Virus record (IMG/VR): IMGVR_UViG_3300023184_000272
Span: 1-39,406 of that record
DNA length: 39,406 nucleotides
Direction: 5' to 3' (one strand)
Source of the DNA: a virus
A program made the position numbers and the translations under genes. Below the pieces are notes generated by a model. That model did no database searches. It worked only from the letters and a program-made list of their open reading frames with translations, and was not told the DNA's origin. Positions 20,135 through 29,640 of the stretch are shown one piece after another (position 1 is the stretch's first letter; every line of letters starts with the position of its first letter).

Positions 20135-22561
20135 TTATCCTCTTTTTGGTGCGTTATGGAATCTACCTGCACCATTGTTTGTACTTTTACCTTCTAAATT
20201 AAATCCGACATTAAATTCAGGTGATGGATATGCTAATATATCAATTCCATCTGACCTATCTATTCCAATTTTCCCTGCTCTTGCTAATGCCGCACCACCC
20301 CTATCTTCTTTTTGAGATAATACACTATCGTTTGCAAAATCTTGAATATCCACATTTTTATTATAGGCTTCATGTGCCAATTCTTGATACATATAATATG
20401 CTTCTAATCTTAATTTTATTTTAGCTGCCGTATCTTTATCTATTGGTAATTGTGCTTTTTGTCTTTCTAATAAAATTTTAGCATATGCACTTGCTATTTT
20501 TTTAGATGCTCTCCCACCTACTTTCATTTCTTTTTCCATATTAGAAATAAATTTAGGGTCTACATTTAATGCTAATGCTCTTTTTTTAATATCTGATTTA
20601 TAATCATTTATTAATTTTGTATGTTTTGCTAATGGTTCTGAAAGGGGCATTGAGTATGGTACGTTACTTAAATCTACTAATTCTAGCACAGCTTTTTTTA
20701 TTAAACCTTTTGGGTCATTTTTATATGTTGATTTTCTAGCTTTAGAACCCAATGCACTTGGTCCACCAACTCCTTTTTTAACACTTCTACCATCTAATGT
20801 TACAATTCTATTATCACCTTTACCATTACTAACTGTAATTACATCAACTGTTTCTAATGTAGTTGATTGTGGTAATAATGCACATTTACCATTTTCAGTA
20901 CCTTTACCATTATCATGCATTTCTCTGATTGCTACAAATATTTCTGCGTAGTTTGCCCATGCTTCTTTTAATGATGGTTCACCTTCGTGATTTGCAACTT
21001 TTGAAAGTATATGTTCAAAATTTTCTAACCATTTTTCTGGTTGTTTATTTGGGTCTGTTTTACTAAAATCGGCTAATTCTTTAATTAATCCAATTGTTTC
21101 TTTATCTGCAACTTCTGCTTTTTGAGCTAACTTAGCTAAGTTAGAAGCCATACCATTTATAGAATGCTGTATTACAATAACTCTATTTTTAGGTGAATCC
21201 GGCATCAATCCTTTATCCATATCAATAAAATCCATATCACCAGCTTCAATTTTTTCAGCGTATTCTTCCATTATTCTATTGTTCTTAGCTCTTAATTTTG
21301 ATTCTTTTGGTGAAATACCTTTTTGATTAGCGTCTGTTTTAATAATATCTAATGTACCAATTTTTACATGTGTTACATTACCAGTGTTATCTCTTATTAC
21401 TTTTGATGCATTTTTTAATAATTTAGTATTTCCTTTATCATCTACATATGTTTGATTTGCTGTTGTTTTTTTACCACCAAATGTAGATGTAGGTAATATT
21501 GCAATACCATTTTCAGCTCCCCATTGTCTAAATCCACCAATTACAGGCGTACTTTTATCTTTTTTGCCTACATATATTCTTACTCTTGCCGTAGGTCCTT
21601 GACTTTTAAAGTTTCCAGGTTCTCTTGCAACATAAAGTTTACATGTATTTGGATTTGTTTCGGTAGGTTCTGCTGCTCTAACATATTTTGTAAGTAAACG
21701 TCTATCCGATGCTGATGGTTTTTGTCCTTTATTAAATAAATTAACCAATATATCTTTTACCTTACCATGTTCTTTTGCATTAGGATTGTTTTTAGAACTA
21801 GCAAATTTAGTTAATGTCTGTAATGTAGTTTTAATTGCATTTTTTACATCGTTTTTACTATTTGCAGTTGTACCTTTGTCATCAAATCTACCTAATAAAT
21901 CACGCAATGTTCCTTTAGTATCAACTTGAACTGATTGTTTTTTTATTGGTTCAGCTTTTACTTTTGGAGATGGTTGTGGTGTTGGTGCTGATTGTTGTGG
22001 TTTTGATAGTGATGGTTTTACTTGTGGTTTAGCATCTTTTTGTTTTTTAAGTTGTTGTAATTTACTTAATGTTTTAAGATTTGATGCTGTTGCCGTTGGG
22101 TCCTGTTTTTGTTTAGCATAATATTGTGGTTCTTCCGGATTAGGGTCATCCACCATATCTACATTCTTTTCACTATAACCTGCTCTTTTTAACATTGCCG
22201 CTGCTGCGTGATATGCTGACCTTGCTCCACTACCTTTTTGGTCTTTGTAATTTAATGCCGATGCAACCGTTACATCTCTACCTGTATCTGCATTTTTTAC
22301 TTTCTTTTTTAAGATTGCCGCTAACTTAGGGTCAGTACCATCTTTCTTAGGTGCTTCTAATGTAAATTTCTTTGGTGCTAAACTAATAGCTTCCATCAAT
22401 TCAATATCGGTAAATGCTTCTGCACCGAATTGTTCTAATACTGAACGTAAATGTTCTAATTGTTCCTTGTTTTGAAAATTTGGAATTGGGTATGTAACAC
22501 AAAATTCTGTTAAAACCTCATCAATAATTTCACTAAGATTGTCTAAGTTAAAGTTCATCAT
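20135..22561 (-). CDS. Large protein of unknown function (808 aa)
   Basis: Not recognised. An N-terminal helical segment is followed (about residues 75-135) by KKVKNADTGRDVTVASALNY and repeated Ala, a module that looks like DNA- or virion-associated domains I have seen in other large-phage proteins (recollection, not tested). Residues about 160-220 are a Lys/Gln/Pro/Ser-rich linker. The C-terminal 450 residues are helical, with a terminal Gly/Asn-rich RFHNAPKRG. Its start overlaps the stop of the polymerase gene by 14 nt, which suggests a functional link with DNA synthesis, or that it is an injected internal protein. Both ideas are inference. Confidence 0.55.
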   Translation of the reverse strand: MMNFNLDNLSEIIDEVLTEFCVTYPIPNFQNKEQLEHLRSVLEQFGAEAFTDIELMEAISLAPKKFTLEAPKKDGTDPKLAAILKKKVKNADTGRDVTVASALNYKDQKGSGARSAYHAAAAMLKRAGYSEKNVDMVDDPNPEEPQYYAKQKQDPTATASNLKTLSKLQQLKKQKDAKPQVKPSLSKPQQSAPTPQPSPKVKAEPIKKQSVQVDTKGTLRDLLGRFDDKGTTANSKNDVKNAIKTTLQTLTKFASSKNNPNAKEHGKVKDILVNLFNKGQKPSASDRRLLTKYVRAAEPTETNPNTCKLYVAREPGNFKSQGPTARVRIYVGKKDKSTPVIGGFRQWGAENGIAILPTSTFGGKKTTANQTYVDDKGNTKLLKNASKVIRDNTGNVTHVKIGTLDIIKTDANQKGISPKESKLRAKNNRIMEEYAEKIEAGDMDFIDMDKGLMPDSPKNRVIVIQHSINGMASNLAKLAQKAEVADKETIGLIKELADFSKTDPNKQPEKWLENFEHILSKVANHEGEPSLKEAWANYAEIFVAIREMHDNGKGTENGKCALLPQSTTLETVDVITVSNGKGDNRIVTLDGRSVKKGVGGPSALGSKARKSTYKNDPKGLIKKAVLELVDLSNVPYSMPLSEPLAKHTKLINDYKSDIKKRALALNVDPKFISNMEKEMKVGGRASKKIASAYAKILLERQKAQLPIDKDTAAKIKLRLEAYYMYQELAHEAYNKNVDIQDFANDSVLSQKEDRGGAALARAGKIGIDRSDGIDILAYPSPEFNVGFNLEGKSTNNGAGRFHNAPKRG

Positions 22562-23894
22562 AATTTTTTCCGGTCGTTGTTTTTACTTCGTATCTACCAT
22601 GTCCACCTCTTAATAATGGAATGATTTCATTATATAAATATTGATTTTCTGTCGGATGCACATCAAATACAAATGCATCGTAAGTATATAATATCAATTT
22701 TGTTTGTTTTCCCTCTAATTTCTCCTTTATTTTCAATATTTTCTTTATATTTCTTTCAGTTTCGTATGCTTGAATATAATAATTAAGAACTTTTGCAGGA
22801 GTTATTGGTTCTAATCTTTCAATTCCAAACTGAATATGATATGAATGTGTAAAGATTGCTTTGTTTTTTGTTATTGTTTCTGATAATAGGTTAGTAAGAT
22901 TTTGTATCTCTTTAAAATATGGTATATGTAATAACTCACTTTTAATTCCACCATATAAATTTTGGAATATCAAAGTTTTTATTTCAGTTCTATCATCAAT
23001 ACCCATTTGTTTTCCAATCCATGTATAAAAATCCATACCAATAGCATAGAAATCCGTAATCCATTTCATCTCTTTCATATCTATCTTTGAATTAAGTTTC
23101 GTTTGATAGATAATATCCATTAATAATCTTGGGTGATATGATTCAAAATCCATACTTATTAATTCACCACCTTCAAATCTACTTATAAATGCTTTTCTTT
23201 CACCGGTATCTTTTTTAAGAGCAGCATAGTTTACACCACCATAGCGGTTCGATGGTCTTAGTGTAGATGTCATTAGGTTGTATTGAGTGTAAACCATATT
23301 ATCCTTTGTTAAATGAACTGGATTGTAGGTTAAAACATAATCTCCATCTACCTTTAAACCACTACTTTCAATATAACTAAATGCCGTTGTTGCATCATTT
23401 ATATATCGTATTGTATTTGTATCTATATTAATAGAAAACTTAGAAACATATTGTTGTATAAGTTCTATTTGTTTAACCATAGGAATACTATCATTCAAAT
23501 ATGGTTCACTTTTAAACTTTGATTTGTAAAATTGATTTAATTGATTATCACCTAATTCAATATCATGATAACCATACTCAATAAATCTTGCTAAATCTAT
23601 ATCAAATCCTTTAGTAAAATTTAATATTTGTGAAATTGCTTTGTAATTAAAAATTAACTGAGGGTGTGTTGTATCTAATAATTGTTCTAATGCTTCTACT
23701 TTAATTCCTAACCCATCACCATTGTTCACATTTATAACCCACTCATTGGTTTTTGATTTGACATAGATAAAAGATATACGATTGTTCATCACATGCTTTT
23801 CTTCATCTGATAATCTAACATATATAAAATTACTATTCTTTCTATACTCTAATAGGAAACTTTGGAAATCAAATTTATCTTCTACAAATATCAT
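22548..23894 (-). CDS. Compact family A DNA polymerase
   Basis: 448 aa. All three palm/finger motifs of family A are visible. Motif A is SMDFESYHPRLL with D249. Motif B is RxxxKxxxFxxxYG exactly (R302, K306, F310, Y314). Motif C is LYTYDAFVFD with D406. TSTLRPSNRYGGVNY at 209-223 fits the template-binding TGRxSS region. The first 200 residues show no clear 3'-5' exonuclease motifs and are short, so this is about half the size of T7 or Pol I polymerases. The -7 box 23900-23908 ends 5 nt before the ATG. Confidence 0.75.
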   Translation of the reverse strand: MIFVEDKFDFQSFLLEYRKNSNFIYVRLSDEEKHVMNNRISFIYVKSKTNEWVINVNNGDGLGIKVEALEQLLDTTHPQLIFNYKAISQILNFTKGFDIDLARFIEYGYHDIELGDNQLNQFYKSKFKSEPYLNDSIPMVKQIELIQQYVSKFSINIDTNTIRYINDATTAFSYIESSGLKVDGDYVLTYNPVHLTKDNMVYTQYNLMTSTLRPSNRYGGVNYAALKKDTGERKAFISRFEGGELISMDFESYHPRLLMDIIYQTKLNSKIDMKEMKWITDFYAIGMDFYTWIGKQMGIDDRTEIKTLIFQNLYGGIKSELLHIPYFKEIQNLTNLLSETITKNKAIFTHSYHIQFGIERLEPITPAKVLNYYIQAYETERNIKKILKIKEKLEGKQTKLILYTYDAFVFDVHPTENQYLYNEIIPLLRGGHGRYEVKTTTGKNYDEL

Positions 23895-23899
23895 ATATC

Positions 23900-23931
23900 C
23901 AAAGATAATACATTTTGGGTATAATACAAAA
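23900..23931 (-). promoter_or_regulatory. Two-box promoter of the polymerase gene
   Basis: Minus-strand TTTTGTAT, 15-nt spacer, TTATCTTTG. The -7 box contains TATCTTTG, a perfect TAnnTTTG. Only 5 nt separate it from the ATG at 23894. Confidence 0.65.
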
Positions 23932-23961
23932 TAAAAAGGAGAGTAATTAAACTCTCCTTTT
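23932..23961 (-). terminator. Rho-independent terminator after PhyH-like gene
   Basis: Minus-strand stem AAAAGGAGAGU/ACUCUCCUUUU (11 bp), loop UUAAUU, U-rich tail. Ends just upstream of the polymerase promoter and insulates the two units. Confidence 0.85.
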
Positions 23962-23969
23962 GTTTGTGA

Positions 23970-24779
23970 TTAGAAACCACCATAATTTTTTTCATCTGGT
24001 TCTGTCCAATGTTTAGCTTTTAAAGCGTGTAAATCAATTGGCTCTCTTTTCATATGCCCACCTTTGTTAAAGTTTGCACCTTTTTTTAAGTAACCACCCA
24101 AAAAGTTCCTGCGGAATCGATTTGAGTTATTTGCTTCCGAACCATGTATATTGTGCGAATGTAACAAAACTACTTGACCCTTTCTGCAATGTCCTTCGAT
24201 TTTTCTAAAGTCATGTCCTTCGGGCATAACACAAGGTTTACCTCTTTCATTTCTCCAAAAGTTAGGATTGGTTTTTGTTCTTTCCTCATCCACTTCAATT
24301 GGTAAAATTGGTAATCTATGTGAACCTTCGTAAATCCACACTGCTCCGTTTTCAGGATCGTGGTTATCTAATGCTAAAGAAGTGTTGATAATTTCGTTGT
24401 GTTTGCAACCTGTGTAGAATGCATTTTGATGCTGGTCTCTACCTAATTGTCCAGGTGGTTTAAAGTAACACCAACTTTGCATTCCCTCTGCTTCCCCTTC
24501 CATTAAATATTCTACTGCTTCCAAAACTTTTGGATGACAAAATAGCTTTTCTAATTTAGGTGAAAGTTTATGTGGATATGCAAACGGGTCCCACTCTCCC
24601 CACTCTTTACCATCTTCGGTAGTAGTGCCGATTCTTGCTTGACGAAGTGTTTCTAACTCCGCATTAATTTCATCACACTCTTCTTCTGTTAATAAATCTA
24701 ATATTGTGAATCCTTTGTATCGCCAATCAAATGTAATTTGTTGGACCTCTTCTTCACTAAGATGCTTTAACTTTGCCAT
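23970..24779 (-). CDS. Phytanoyl-CoA dioxygenase (PhyH) family oxygenase
   Basis: 269 aa. YKGFTILDLLTEEECDEINA opens the PhyH fold. The core has LALDNHDPENGAVWIYEGSHR and VVLLHSHNIHGSEANNSNRFRR, where H212 and the following arginines match the distal His and 2-oxoglutarate anchor. The proximal motif, normally HxD, reads H117-Q-N119, so the acidic iron ligand is missing or shifted. Family members hydroxylate small molecules using Fe(II) and 2-oxoglutarate. A monocistronic unit between a promoter and a terminator. Confidence 0.8.
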   Translation of the reverse strand: MAKLKHLSEEEVQQITFDWRYKGFTILDLLTEEECDEINAELETLRQARIGTTTEDGKEWGEWDPFAYPHKLSPKLEKLFCHPKVLEAVEYLMEGEAEGMQSWCYFKPPGQLGRDQHQNAFYTGCKHNEIINTSLALDNHDPENGAVWIYEGSHRLPILPIEVDEERTKTNPNFWRNERGKPCVMPEGHDFRKIEGHCRKGQVVLLHSHNIHGSEANNSNRFRRNFLGGYLKKGANFNKGGHMKREPIDLHALKAKHWTEPDEKNYGGF

Positions 24780-24799
24780 ATAACTTGTTTTATTTATTA

Positions 24800-24831
24800 T
24801 AAATATAATGTATTATTTTTTATTTTCCAAA
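24800..24831 (-). promoter_or_regulatory. Two-box promoter of the PhyH-like gene
   Basis: Minus-strand TTTGGAAA, 15-nt spacer, TTATATTTA followed by TAATA; leader about 20 nt. Confidence 0.65.
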
Positions 24832-24848
24832 TAATACTATGAGTTTTA

Positions 24849-25205
24849 TCACCCTTTGAAAAACTTAGTATAATTGTTAATATAAGTATCTAAATTTGAA
24901 ATAGTTTGTTTTCCGTATGCTACTGATTTTTTATTTAATTCTTCGGTTTCATTTCTTTCACCATATATTTTCCATTTAATTCTAACTCCAAAATATAATG
25001 AATCGTTTTTGAATATATCATATGTAGTTTTATTTACTTCATATATTAAACCATTTGATTCATTTCTTTTTCTAACAAAATATCTAAAAATATATTGATT
25101 GACATAATCTTGTGAGTTTGGGTTAGGTTCAAACGCATTTAACTCCAATGTGGTATATGATTTTGGATTTAAATTATTAATATAATGTTTTGCAATATCA
25201 TCCAT
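24849..25205 (-). CDS. Hypothetical protein at the end of the baseplate operon (118 aa)
   Basis: No family recognised. Mixed alpha/beta, polar, no membrane segment; contains IFRYFVRKRNESNG and FGVRIKWKIYGE. Lies 3 nt after the 658-aa baseplate gene, so probably a small structural or assembly protein. Confidence 0.55.
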   Translation of the reverse strand: MDDIAKHYINNLNPKSYTTLELNAFEPNPNSQDYVNQYIFRYFVRKRNESNGLIYEVNKTTYDIFKNDSLYFGVRIKWKIYGERNETEELNKKSVAYGKQTISNLDTYINNYTKFFKG

Positions 25206-25208
25206 ATA

Positions 25209-27185
25209 TTATTTTCCTACTCTATATTTAAATTCTATTATTGTTTCCCATTTACTATCATCTACTTTATGTTCTACATTTGTTACTTGCCAAAATCCAC
25301 CATCTAACCAAGGAACAGGAGATGGTTTAAACTTAACTGCCGTACCGATTGTTACACCGGATATACCAAGTACTGTCATACTAATCGTTACAGGAATTAA
25401 TGCATTTTTACCATGTTTACTATCGTGTTCTTCATAAAAACTTTGTACTGCACTTACATCTTTATAAATACCCCAATAATAATCAGGAAGTAATGAACCA
25501 TACCATGCTTCACTTTGTACATTTGCAAATTTAACTCTATATGGACCTGATGTTTTAAATAATGCCGCCGATAAAGAACCTAATGCCGATAGAAAATTAC
25601 CTGCCTTTGCCCAAACCCCAGGATCATATTTTACTATTTTTTCTGCGTTTGTGGATAATACTGTTGCATCTACTACCCTTAGTATATCATCATAATATGG
25701 TGTAGAAAACATATCTTGTGCCATCTTACCCATTGTATTATTATTTTTCTCACCAAGTATTAATTGTCCTGCAATTTCCTTTGGTAAATCTGCATTAACA
25801 CTTAAGTCTATTATACTACTATTTTCTGTAAATAAAGTTATGGTTGTAGGTGCATCAATTTTATCATGTACAATATTTAAATCAACAATTGTAAATATTT
25901 CTTTACCATTTTTATCTGTAAAATCTGGTTTTATTATTAAATTATATAAATCTGCTCCTGCTACATTTAATTCATCTACTACTTTTTGTAAAAAATCATA
26001 TATAGTATTTGCACCTTTTGAAACATCAATCAAAAAATCTGTACTTATATAAATATTTTCTATGTATCCACCACGTTTTCCTCCAATTCTATGAATGTTA
26101 GTTTTTCCATCATTTGTAACGAGCCAAACAACATTATCTTCTGGAAAATGATATTTACCATTGAATGGACCAAATCGTTGTGTAGTTGTGTTAATAGCTT
26201 TAATTTTTCTACGTCCTCTATCCATACTACCTAATCCATCTATAAAGTCTATTGTTGTAGAATTTGGAAATACTACATTTTCAGAAACACTTATCATATT
26301 TGGATGACATGTTGCTACTGAATTTGCTAAATTGATTGCAATTTCTAATGTAGTTTTATCATCTTTTACTTCAAACTTTGAATTACATATTTTATCTAAT
26401 GCAAATCCTAATCTTATATATTCTGTATTAGTATTACCTATTGTTCTAGCCGATACTATCCCACCAAAACCCGCATAATTTATACTATTCTTTTTTATCT
26501 CATCTTCGGTTGTTCCACTTAAAGTACCATCTAAATCTAATGCTTTACATATTTTTGATAAACTATCACCATTACTATCTGCATCTAATGTTGAACCTTT
26601 ATCTGTTTTTGTAAGTGATAAAAATCCAGGTATCTCAGATGGTGAACTTAATTCTAATTCAACATCTACTGTTGCATCTGAATTCATTTTTATAGTAAAA
26701 TTAGTTAATATACCTGCTAAAAAATCTACTCTATGATTATATTTTTTTACTAAATTTTGCCAATTCAAAATGTTTGTTACGATTGATTTTGCGGTTGTTG
26801 TTAAATTTGGTAATGCTTGTGTATTATTATTTAACCAACCCCAAGATACTAATTGTGTAATACCTACTTTAATAAAATTTTTATTTGCTTCAAATTGTGA
26901 CATTGATGCAAATTTAATTTGTACTTTTGCTTTTCTAATTGTACCTAAATTACCACTAACACCAACATCTAATCCGGTGATAATTGCAGGGAATCTTTCT
27001 TTATATTGTTGTGTATCGTTTAAATTAAATGCCGTATATCCTGCATAATTTATAGATGCTTCACCATTAACAAAATTAGTAAGTGTAATAAATGGTTTAC
27101 TACCGCCAAATTCAACTTTAGAAGTATTTTCTATTTTTGATGTTATACCTTTACTAAGAGGTGATATTGATGGAAATGAACTCAT
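25209..27185 (-). CDS. Putative baseplate hub protein
   Basis: 658 aa. No sharp motif, but a long beta-rich sequence whose C-terminus (GTAVKFKPSPVPWLDGGFWQVTNVEHKVDDSKW...EFKYRVGK) is typical of phage hub/XkdQ-like proteins. IDVSKGANTIYDFLQKVVDELN fits a gp27-like domain. Position downstream of the tape measure and a gp53-like wedge gene fits a hub that joins tube and baseplate. Assignment rests mainly on context. Confidence 0.55.
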   Translation of the reverse strand: MSSFPSISPLSKGITSKIENTSKVEFGGSKPFITLTNFVNGEASINYAGYTAFNLNDTQQYKERFPAIITGLDVGVSGNLGTIRKAKVQIKFASMSQFEANKNFIKVGITQLVSWGWLNNNTQALPNLTTTAKSIVTNILNWQNLVKKYNHRVDFLAGILTNFTIKMNSDATVDVELELSSPSEIPGFLSLTKTDKGSTLDADSNGDSLSKICKALDLDGTLSGTTEDEIKKNSINYAGFGGIVSARTIGNTNTEYIRLGFALDKICNSKFEVKDDKTTLEIAINLANSVATCHPNMISVSENVVFPNSTTIDFIDGLGSMDRGRRKIKAINTTTQRFGPFNGKYHFPEDNVVWLVTNDGKTNIHRIGGKRGGYIENIYISTDFLIDVSKGANTIYDFLQKVVDELNVAGADLYNLIIKPDFTDKNGKEIFTIVDLNIVHDKIDAPTTITLFTENSSIIDLSVNADLPKEIAGQLILGEKNNNTMGKMAQDMFSTPYYDDILRVVDATVLSTNAEKIVKYDPGVWAKAGNFLSALGSLSAALFKTSGPYRVKFANVQSEAWYGSLLPDYYWGIYKDVSAVQSFYEEHDSKHGKNALIPVTISMTVLGISGVTIGTAVKFKPSPVPWLDGGFWQVTNVEHKVDDSKWETIIEFKYRVGK

Positions 27186-27189
27186 ACCT

Positions 27190-27471
27190 TTATTTTATTA
27201 AATCAGTAATTGCGGTTGTGTTAGTTGGTATTCTTAATTGTGTTCCCGGTTCTAATTTAAAATCAATATCTAATAAATTGTTTGTCACCGCTATAATCCA
27301 CCATTTAGAAGGGTCACCATAATAATGATTTGCTAATAAATCTAATCTATCTTCTGCTTCAGTAATAATTAAAATATCATTATCGCTTGCTGTAATATGG
27401 GGTAATATATTAGATACATATACTTTACCTTTACCTTTTTTATTTTCTATGTTTATGTTATTGTATCTCAT
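27190..27471 (-). CDS. Baseplate wedge protein, gp53/LysM-like
   Basis: 93 aa. EDRLDLLANHYYGDPSKWWIIAVTNN followed by LEPGTQLRIP is the LysM-like pattern of T4 gp53 and small baseplate proteins. Shares one base with the stop/start junction of the 719-aa gene, so translation is coupled. Confidence 0.7.
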   Translation of the reverse strand: MRYNNINIENKKGKGKVYVSNILPHITASDNDILIITEAEDRLDLLANHYYGDPSKWWIIAVTNNLLDIDFKLEPGTQLRIPTNTTAITDLIK

Positions 27472-29630
27472 TATGCTGTATTTGAATTAAGAAGTGGATT
27501 ACCAATAGGTGACGATATTCCATCTTTCATATCCATTGGGTCTATTGGTGGTAAATCTTCAATTGGAATGTATGGTGAATTTATTTGTGGTGGTGGACCT
27601 ATTACTATATCGGTTATTAATTGTGCAGGTATATTTACTTTACTTAATTGTTGTGCTTTTGTTTTTATTTCAAACGCTTTTGTATTTGTTTTATTTGTAG
27701 TATAATGTGTATACTTTGTTTTATTAGCTACTACTTTATAAGTAATATCCATATCATATACAAATGGTTTTTGTAATCCATCTGTTACTTCCCAAGGTGA
27801 TTCATCTACAATTGATAAATTTGCCTGTGTTAAAAATCCGTATTCTTCATTTATTAAATCACCAATATTTAATTTAATTAATTTACCAAATACACCTAAA
27901 TTTCCCGCTGCTTTTGGTAATGTATATTCTTTTATTAATTCTGCTTTATCATAAATTTGTTGTAATTCTGATTCTGATTCTGCATACATTCTAAATTTAA
28001 AATTAATTTCTCTTTCCCAACTATCGTATAGATAAAATTTAAAACCACTGCCTACCGATTTAACATCTGTCCAACTAGGTGTAGTATTATCGGTCAATCC
28101 ATTTAGGGTTGCTAATAAAATTACATCACCAATTTTAAATTTAAGTCTATCATTGGTCTTGTTGTCTTTTAATATATCTTTTTTTAATTCTATATATGGA
28201 TTTATACTTTTTCTACCAATTGCATTGTTTTGAGATTGAAGTGAACTTGATGCAAAATAATAATCCTGGTCTAAAATAGTATTGTCTCCACTAGCATCCA
28301 CTTGTTTACTATATGGTTTATCCATACTATTCCATCTAACCGGTTTAATCCAATATGTAGAATAATCAATTGTATTGCCCGCTGTCCAATATGATATCCA
28401 ATTATCTAACCCTGCACTAACTTTATTTATTTGCCCACCCATATCTAAACTACTAACATTTTGTGTTCCAAATTTTAATAATCCGGTTTTTTCATTTGGA
28501 ATTAAATTATCCCATTTCGGCTTTGCATTTTCAAACTCTTTAATGGTTGGGTATCTAGTCCATTCACTTAGATTATTAATATCAAATATTCTTAATACAT
28601 CTTTACTATAAGTACCAATTCTATCATATGGGTCTTTTGTAGTTCCTTTCCACTTTAAAGGTGAATAGTATCCCGTATCACCATATAACATAAAAGTATC
28701 AGTATCTTTGTTTACTTCTAAATTTGTATCATAGTGATTTGTATATAATGTAGTTAAACTAGCTAACTCATCTTTTCTATTTATTTTTGATGCCGTACCT
28801 TTTAAATTGCCGGCTGTTCTTATATTAATTATTGTTCCTTCTTTTCCTATTCTAGTTGGCCAAAAACTATCTCTCAGTTGTTGTTCTTGGTTATATGCAA
28901 TAGTTTCATTATCATTTGGATTGGAATTCATCACAAACGTAGATGGAAAAAATGGAAAAGGTGGTGTTTCTTTTTTAGCCGGATTGGTATTACCTTTTTT
29001 CTTTTTATTTTTTCCAATCTTACCTATTAATGCACCAATTCCTGCTACTGCTAATCCTACTGCTAATGATTTTGCTGTTCCAATTGCAGCATCTTTTAAT
29101 TGTCCAGGTGTTTTATTTTCCTGTAAAAATTTACCTAAACCAGTTTTGCTATTTTTTATACCACCATTATAATATTTTCCATTTGCATAATTACTTGCAT
29201 ATAAATCATTATATCTAGAGAATGATAAATTCTTTTCTTCTTCACTACCTTCTAAAAAATCATCTGGAAATTTTGGATTAAAATCTGCTGCAAATTTACT
29301 AACTGCTTTACCTATTGGTCCTAATACACCACCGATAGCGCCGGCTACTTTTTTAATTGCTACTTTCTTTTTATGAGGGTCAGATTGTGTTAATATTCTT
29401 ACACTATCTATTCCGTATATTTTTGGAATATTTTTAACAAAGTTTTTAACTTGAACTAAGTCTGCTTCTTCTGCTTGTAATCCTTGCTCACCTACCAATT
29501 TTTTTACTACTTCACCAATACTATTTGGGATAATAGTATTTCTAGTAGCATTTGTAAGTGGAACAGCGTTACCAGGTTGAGGTGGTATCGTTGCTTTATC
29601 TGCTAATAATTCTAATAATGATTTTCCCAT
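27471..29630 (-). CDS. Large baseplate or tube-junction protein
   Basis: 719 aa. The N-terminal 200 residues are Gly/Ala-rich with a hydrophobic span (about 180-207, SLAVGLAVAGIGALIGKIGK) followed by a lysine cluster. The C-terminal part (about residues 510-660) holds FKFYLYDSWEREINFKFRMY and GFLTQANLSIVDESPWEV, resembling tube-like domains of T4 gp48/gp54 baseplate-tube junction proteins. The function call is tentative and depends on position between tape measure and gp53-like genes. A weak AAGGAA ribosome-binding site precedes the ATG. Confidence 0.5.
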   Translation of the reverse strand: MGKSLLELLADKATIPPQPGNAVPLTNATRNTIIPNSIGEVVKKLVGEQGLQAEEADLVQVKNFVKNIPKIYGIDSVRILTQSDPHKKKVAIKKVAGAIGGVLGPIGKAVSKFAADFNPKFPDDFLEGSEEEKNLSFSRYNDLYASNYANGKYYNGGIKNSKTGLGKFLQENKTPGQLKDAAIGTAKSLAVGLAVAGIGALIGKIGKNKKKKGNTNPAKKETPPFPFFPSTFVMNSNPNDNETIAYNQEQQLRDSFWPTRIGKEGTIINIRTAGNLKGTASKINRKDELASLTTLYTNHYDTNLEVNKDTDTFMLYGDTGYYSPLKWKGTTKDPYDRIGTYSKDVLRIFDINNLSEWTRYPTIKEFENAKPKWDNLIPNEKTGLLKFGTQNVSSLDMGGQINKVSAGLDNWISYWTAGNTIDYSTYWIKPVRWNSMDKPYSKQVDASGDNTILDQDYYFASSSLQSQNNAIGRKSINPYIELKKDILKDNKTNDRLKFKIGDVILLATLNGLTDNTTPSWTDVKSVGSGFKFYLYDSWEREINFKFRMYAESESELQQIYDKAELIKEYTLPKAAGNLGVFGKLIKLNIGDLINEEYGFLTQANLSIVDESPWEVTDGLQKPFVYDMDITYKVVANKTKYTHYTTNKTNTKAFEIKTKAQQLSKVNIPAQLITDIVIGPPPQINSPYIPIEDLPPIDPMDMKDGISSPIGNPLLNSNTA

Positions 29631-29640
29631 TCGTTATTCC

